Below are positions 61,401-64,000 of a DNA stretch of 64,000 bases, one piece after another; position 1 is the first letter of the stretch, and each line of letters starts with the position of its first letter. The notes under the pieces were generated by a model. The model was not told where the DNA came from, searched no databases, and was given only the letters and a program-made list of their open reading frames with translations. A program made the position numbers and the translations under genes. Source of the DNA: Bythopirellula polymerisocia (GTDB lineage Bacteria > Planctomycetota > Planctomycetia > Pirellulales > Lacipirellulaceae); NCBI RefSeq assembly GCF_007860015.1, contig NZ_SJPS01000002.1, positions 806,898 to 870,897 of the forward strand, written 5' to 3'.

Positions 61401-62337
61401 GCTGATTACAGAATCTCTTGATGGAGGCAACACTGGGCCAGAGCGCAAGCTCTACCTACGTGAACTCATTGCCCGTTTCGGCTACCACCTCGCTCTGAAC
61501 TGGAATTTGGGAGAGGAGAATACTCAATCGTTTGAGCAGCAAAACGATATGGCGGAGTTCATAAGTGAGATCGATCCCTACAATCATTTGATCGTTATAC
61601 ACACGTTCCCCTCCCAGCAGGATTTAGTCTACAACCGCCTGCTAGGAGACAACTCTCTGGTTCGCGGAGCTTCCACTCAGAACAAATGGAACGCTGCCCA
61701 TCAGTTCTCCTTACGGTGGATAGGTCGATCTCTCGACGCAGGAGTACCTTGGGTCGTCCCCAATGATGAGCAAAATCCGGCAGAAACCGGTGTACCGCCA
61801 GATCCAGGTTACAGGGGATTTAATGGTCTCTCCGGGGATCGATTCGGCAACTACGACTTACACGGAATCCGCAAGCTCACCCTTTGGGGTAACCTCATGG
61901 CGGGGGGAGCAGGTGTTGAGTACTACTTCGGATATAAGCTACCCGAGAATGACATCGTATGCGAAGACTGGCGCAGCCGCGACCAATCTTGGGACTACTG
62001 CCGTATTGCGCTCGATTTCTTTGAGAACCACGGAATCCCATTCGAGAATATGACGAATGCCAACGCTCTGATTGGCAATGTGGACAACAGTAACACAAGC
62101 TTCTGTCTGGCCAAAAGGGATAAAATCTATGTCGTCTATCTCCCGGGTGGCGGTTCAGCAGATCTCGATCTCGCGAACGCGGGCGGCGTCTTCGAAGTCA
62201 AATGGTACGATACCCGCAACGGCGGAGCTCTCCAAGACGGAGAGGTAAAACGCATCGAAGGAGGGACAACAAGCAGTCTAGGAAAAGCGCCTCAAGATTA
62301 CGATCAAGATTGGGCTATCCTCGTCCGGAAAGATTAG
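58474..62337 (+). CDS. Secreted DUF5060-type glycoside hydrolase with two tandem VEAEHF binding modules
   Basis: 1287 residues. Signal peptide MKRIILLTSFATLAICTCSVFG. Module A (about 30-240; LAVEAEHFISQERKEVRAWYRVEE, GSSGASYLESLPDSR, FNNPGRYYVWVRHFSTGSEDNG) is repeated as module B (about 300-500) with high identity; both look like GH115-C-terminal/CBM-type beta-sandwiches. A further galactose-binding-like sandwich lies at about 525-660. DUF5060 (about 690-800; GELKQWHKVTIDLEGPEAD), the catalytic part (about 815-1190) with Glu1015 (NLGEENT) and Glu1099 (NDEQNP), and a collagen-binding-2-like cap end the protein. It starts 54 bp after the 56627 gene and is probably co-transcribed. The catalytic core is closer to the 16145 protein than to its neighbour. 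Confidence 0.8.
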   Translation: MKRIILLTSFATLAICTCSVFGKSSTEPMAAPDLVFEEIDGVLAVEAEHFISQERKEVRAWYRVEEYQLPDLKPDPDGPHLLGSSGASYLESLPDSRTTHDDKIVIGDNIFSDPGQAGILTYKVYFNNPGRYYVWVRHFSTGSEDNGIHVGLDGEWPESGMRWQTIKKNGWAWESRQRTEEMHVGERFKLYLDILEAGEHRIHFSVREDGFEFDKFVLASNRDYVPEGSGPEPVVKAGRAPAPKLISNNYKEAAPAPIESKVTDISKVGVKYKASDSTAAAIEMTKPMAEPNLVFEEVDGIATVEAEHFLSQEKHDIRAWFRVEEDKIFDIKPDLDTPHLIGSSGASYVEALPDSRWSHSQILVHGENFFPETNEAGVLSYKIYFNNPGRYYVWVRHYSTGSEDNGLHVGLNGQWPESGQCWQTTIKRQWAWESRQRTEEAHAGVPFALYLDVPSAGEHCIQFAMREDGLEFDKFVLASDRNYRPEGLGPDPVVSVGKAPPPKTLSSNYEEEDSLDAPLGPAVPLPEETVRLAATDFNIENSNFYVDQGSWLAINPDEHKTATASAKVPVGPGSYIIVFHAVGENDGESHLTLKIGDREVGSFDCPMSLDTFEVGSKFTAVFEDVVINQGESIEVTSQVASADGMEYSRGRWFGLTFLPTSASKEQVDSARRGFEDLAEKASKVNISVGGELKQWHKVTIDLEGPEADEMDTEINPFLDYRFDLQITHSSGSPTYLVPGYFASDGDAGNTSATSGKIWRAHFAPDKVGTWIYKTSFLKGPRVAVGDNAGFLVEPFHGVEGSFSVTASDKTGRDFRSQGRLQYVGKHHLQFAGSKKYFLKAGADSPETLLAYKDFDNTETRLPNQAPLKTWGPHLQDWKTGDPTWKSGKGKALIGALNYLAGKGVNSISFLTYNAGGDGDNVWPYVDRDQKYHFDTSKLDQWGVIFDHAQANGIYLHFKLQENEADDNRFGPRNSPKLITESLDGGNTGPERKLYLRELIARFGYHLALNWNLGEENTQSFEQQNDMAEFISEIDPYNHLIVIHTFPSQQDLVYNRLLGDNSLVRGASTQNKWNAAHQFSLRWIGRSLDAGVPWVVPNDEQNPAETGVPPDPGYRGFNGLSGDRFGNYDLHGIRKLTLWGNLMAGGAGVEYYFGYKLPENDIVCEDWRSRDQSWDYCRIALDFFENHGIPFENMTNANALIGNVDNSNTSFCLAKRDKIYVVYLPGGGSADLDLANAGGVFEVKWYDTRNGGALQDGEVKRIEGGTTSSLGKAPQDYDQDWAILVRKD

Positions 62338-62507
62338 CATTCTCGCTCCGAACCTTTCAAAGGCATTTCCGAATCCATGTGGACAATAGAATAGCACGAC
62401 GAATATCGGAGCGATTCGTCTCGATGTTGTTGCCATAGCGATGGTCGCCGAAGACGCAACCAACATGTTGGCGTTACATGATTTTGTCGACTAGAGCGTA
62501 TTCAAGA

Positions 62508-63089
62508 TTACCGTGCTGAGTATCCGCAGTGTCGGAAGTAGGCCAGGCATTCATTGATAGAGAATTGATTGAGCGACTTTACGATGGCCTGCTGGAGTTG
62601 GTCGACACTCCGTGCTGCCGTCTTACGCAGGAGGGTTTTAAGTTTTGCCAAGGCCAACTCAATGGGATTCAGCTCTGGGCTATAGGGAGGGAGGTAGACG
62701 ACCCGGGCACCTGCCTCCTCGATGGCTTTTCTGACGCCGGCTTTCTTGTGGCTGGAGAGGTTGTCCAGAATAACGGTATCTTCTTAGCGAAGTGTTGGCA
62801 CTAACTGCTGCTGCACGTAGGCCAAGTAGACTTCTCTATTCATCGGTCCGTCAACCACCAGGGGTGCGGTAAAGCCCGTGGTTCGCAGTGCACCGACAAA
62901 CGTGGTTGTTTTCCAGTGGCCGTGTGACACTTTCGCCACGACTCGTTGGCCCCTGAAAGCTCTCCCGCAGTGTCGCGTCATTTTGGTGTTGGCACCTGTT
63001 TCATCGAGGAACACCAGACGGTGGGCATGTAGGTGTGCTTGCCAGAATCGCCATGCGGTTCGTCTCTGAGCCACATCTGAAAACGACAC
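62508..63089 (-). pseudogene. IS630-family transposase, truncated and stopped
   Basis: On the minus strand the frame reads SDVAQRRTAWRFWQAHLHAHRLVFLDETGANTKMTRHCGRAF and on to VQQQLVPTLR, then a TAA (62784-62786). It continues in the same frame with [54 protein letters not shown] and ends at 62508. The three DDE residues are present (FLDET, ILDN, NPIE) but lie on both sides of the stop, and the N-terminal DNA-binding half is missing beyond about 63080. Inactive remnant. Its broken end lies against a tRNA-derived fragment at 63097. Confidence 0.85.
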
Positions 63090-63096
63090 AAAAAAG

Positions 63097-63121
63097 TACA
63101 GGAGGAGGGACTTGAACCCTC
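63097..63121 (-). other. tRNA 3-prime-end fragment (T-arm and acceptor strand), possible att site
   Basis: Read on the minus strand: GAGGG, TTCAAGT, CCCTC form a perfect 5-bp T-stem with a 7-base T-loop containing the invariant TTC-A. Next come a 7-base acceptor strand CTCCTGT, discriminator A and CTT instead of CCA. The matching 5-prime acceptor strand (ACAGGAG) and the D and anticodon arms are not found on the upstream side, so it is not a whole tRNA. Such 3-prime ends are typical integration scars. Confidence 0.6.
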
Positions 63122-63437
63122 ACGGGAAAGTGGCCTGAGTTCGATGATCCGCTCGCTGACAGTGTGCAGATCGTGTGCCGCGAAAGTCTGCTCGGCATCT
63201 TGCGGCACTACGAACGCGTAGCTGCTTGAATATTCTTGTTCGCAGAGTTCACCTGGTCCCAAACACTGACAATTGATGAGCCGTCCAACACGGGGCAAAT
63301 ACGGGGCAATGTTGGCAATACTAAGCCACTTGAAACCCAACGCGATTACGATATCATTTCATACGTAACTTATTCGTAAATGCCGAATTACCTCACAAGT
63401 CCAACGTTTGCCTAACGTAAGCTCTACTCCACGAGAT
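63122..63437. other. Short unassigned stretch between two tRNA fragments
   Basis: About 315 bp. On the minus strand part of it is open and encodes SSSYAFVVPQDAEQTFAAHDL-like sequence that I do not recognise. It has no signal for an RNA gene and may be debris of an integrated element. Nothing else seen. Confidence 0.3.
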
Positions 63438-63462
63438 TAGGTTCGAGTCCTACCCGGGGAGC
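63438..63462 (+). other. tRNA 3-prime-end fragment (Asn-like), possible att site of the adjacent integrase
   Basis: TAGG, TTCGAGT, CCTA form four T-stem pairs with a canonical T-loop; the fifth pair is mismatched. CCGGGGA, the acceptor strand, and discriminator G follow, then CTT. A tRNA with this end would begin TCCCCGG; that sequence is absent upstream, where only unrelated DNA lies. It stands 114 bp before the integrase start, the usual distance between a phage-type integrase gene and its attachment site. Confidence 0.6.
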
Positions 63463-63498
63463 TTTTGTAAGTCTAAGCCGAGCAACAAGTTATGTTAC

Positions 63499-63553
63499 CT
63501 GACGGCGTTCGTCAGTGCGGCCTGAAAGCAAGGGAAAACCTGTACCGTACAGG
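63499..63553. promoter_or_regulatory. Two short inverted repeats upstream of the integrase
   Basis: CTGACG/CGTCAG (63499-63504, 63510-63515) and CCTGTA/TACAGG (63539-63544, 63548-63553) are perfect 6-bp palindromic pairs between the tRNA fragment and the integrase start. They could be recombinase or excisionase binding sites, or an operator. Confidence 0.35.
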
Positions 63554-63575
63554 ATTGACCAAGTTTGGAGGTTGC

Positions 63576-64000
63576 ATGATGTCGAACGCTAATTCTTTAC
63601 GCGTCCCTAAGTATCGACGCCACAATGCCAAAGGGCTAGCCGTTGTCACTCTTAACGGCAAGGATCACTACCTTGGCAAGTATGGCTCTGCTGCTAGTCG
63701 AGAAGCCTATCGGCGGATCACAGCTGAGTGGTTGCAGGCTGGTGGTAATCTCACCAACAGCAAGGAAGAGATCACCGTTGTTGAGATCACCGTTGTTGAG
63801 ATCACCGTTGTTGAGATCACCGTTGTTGAGATCATCGCGGCCTACATGCGGTATGCGAGAACCTACTATCGCAAACATGGGAAAGCCACCAACGAGGTCT
63901 ATTCCGTAAAGCGTGCTCTTGGTGTCGTGAGAGAACTCTACGGAAGAGAACAGGCCAGTAAGTTTGGCCCCCTGGCACTCAAGACAGTGCGGCAATCCAT
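63576..64000 (+). CDS. Tyrosine site-specific integrase, N-terminal part (runs off the window)
   Basis: The first 141 residues are visible (MMSNANSLRVPKYRRHNAKGLAVVTLNGKDHYLGKYGS). They form a phage-type arm-binding domain, followed by a tandem EITVV repeat and a core-binding SAM-like segment (IIAAYMRYARTYYRKHGK, YSVKRALGVVRELYG, KFGPLALKTVRQ). This order is frequent in planctomycete genomes. ATG 63576 or 63579; ribosome-binding site TTGGAGG at about 63565-63571. The catalytic R-H-x-x-R-Y domain lies beyond the window, so activity is undetermined. Its position next to a tRNA fragment fits an integrative element whose body extends to the right. Confidence 0.82.
   Translation, partial: MMSNANSLRVPKYRRHNAKGLAVVTLNGKDHYLGKYGSAASREAYRRITAEWLQAGGNLTNSKEEITVVEITVVEITVVEITVVEIIAAYMRYARTYYRKHGKATNEVYSVKRALGVVRELYGREQASKFGPLALKTVRQS
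63768..63827 (+). repeat. In-frame 15-bp tandem repeat, four copies, inside the integrase
   Basis: GAGATCACCGTTGTT is repeated four times without a mismatch (63768-63827), followed by a partial fifth copy (GAGATC, then ATC). Each unit encodes EITVV, so the protein has EITVV four times in the linker between the arm-binding and core-binding domains. Perfect DNA identity shows that the expansion is recent and prone to slippage. Being a multiple of three, changes in copy number keep the frame. Confidence 0.92.

Noticed and set aside
63420..63462. A complete tRNA gene
   Set aside because: Only the T-arm and the acceptor 3-prime strand are present; the TCCCCGG 5-prime strand, D arm and anticodon arm are missing.
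63768..63836. CRISPR-like repeats
   Set aside because: The repeats are 15 bp, directly adjacent with no spacers, and in frame within a gene.

Overview
The window reads as chromosome from a planctomycete, most likely a marine or aquatic Pirellulales-type member of Planctomycetota. The grounds are: three DUF1559 genes with the pilin-like [15 protein letters not shown] start, two giant proteins with the LEPR-XLL N-terminus, five secreted proteins ending in PEP-CTERM sorting signals with dockerin-like GDxDxDGDVDGxDF calcium loops, a formylglycine-type sulfatase, many glycoside hydrolases and abundant insertion-sequence debris. No housekeeping genes or intact RNA genes were seen.

Layout. 1-10703 is a plus-strand polysaccharide operon: the tail of a toroid-like protein, then a GH78 rhamnosidase, a GH106 rhamnosidase and a GH2 enzyme with a malectin domain, the last three joined by ATGA overlaps. 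10919-14600 is an insertion zone: an IS3-type element with an A7 frameshift site, a 170-bp MITE-like inverted-repeat element, and an IS110/IS1111 element sitting inside the pilin-signal codons of a DUF1559 gene. 15631-21133 holds a lipoprotein and, on the minus strand, a 1662-residue multidomain DUF5060 hydrolase. 21767-22810 is an orphan sugar-binding protein. 23214-31117 is a DUF1559-lipoprotein pair followed by three tandem PEP-CTERM/dockerin paralogues and the stump of a fourth, cut by an ISL3-type transposase remnant. 31947-36803 is a LEPR-XLL/G8/beta-helix protein split by one in-frame amber codon. 37291-39771 is a second GH2 enzyme (minus).

40233-46964 is a tightly coupled minus-strand catabolic operon (MFS carrier, cyclase-fold hydrolase, four-carbon acid-sugar kinase, class II aldolase/decarboxylase, ABM monooxygenase, isopropylmalate-dehydrogenase-like enzyme, lactonase-like propeller) with a divergent LysR regulator. 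It looks like a route for a tetronate- or tartrate-like acid. 48953-62337 is again DUF1559, lipoprotein and two PEP-CTERM paralogues, now followed by a Gfo/Idh/MocA oxidoreductase, a sulfatase and two DUF5060 hydrolases. 62508-64000 is a mobile-element border: a decayed IS630 transposase, two different tRNA 3-prime-end fragments and the start of a tyrosine integrase carrying an in-frame 15-bp tandem repeat.

How it fits together (inference): secreted rhamnosidases, galactosidase-type enzymes, a sulfatase and DUF5060 hydrolases would dismantle a complex, perhaps sulfated and rhamnose-rich, glycan outside the cytoplasm. The recurrent DUF1559-lipoprotein-PEP-CTERM module would supply surface display or attachment. 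The 40-47 kb operon would burn a small acid in the cytoplasm. No sequence search was possible; family names rest on recognised motifs.
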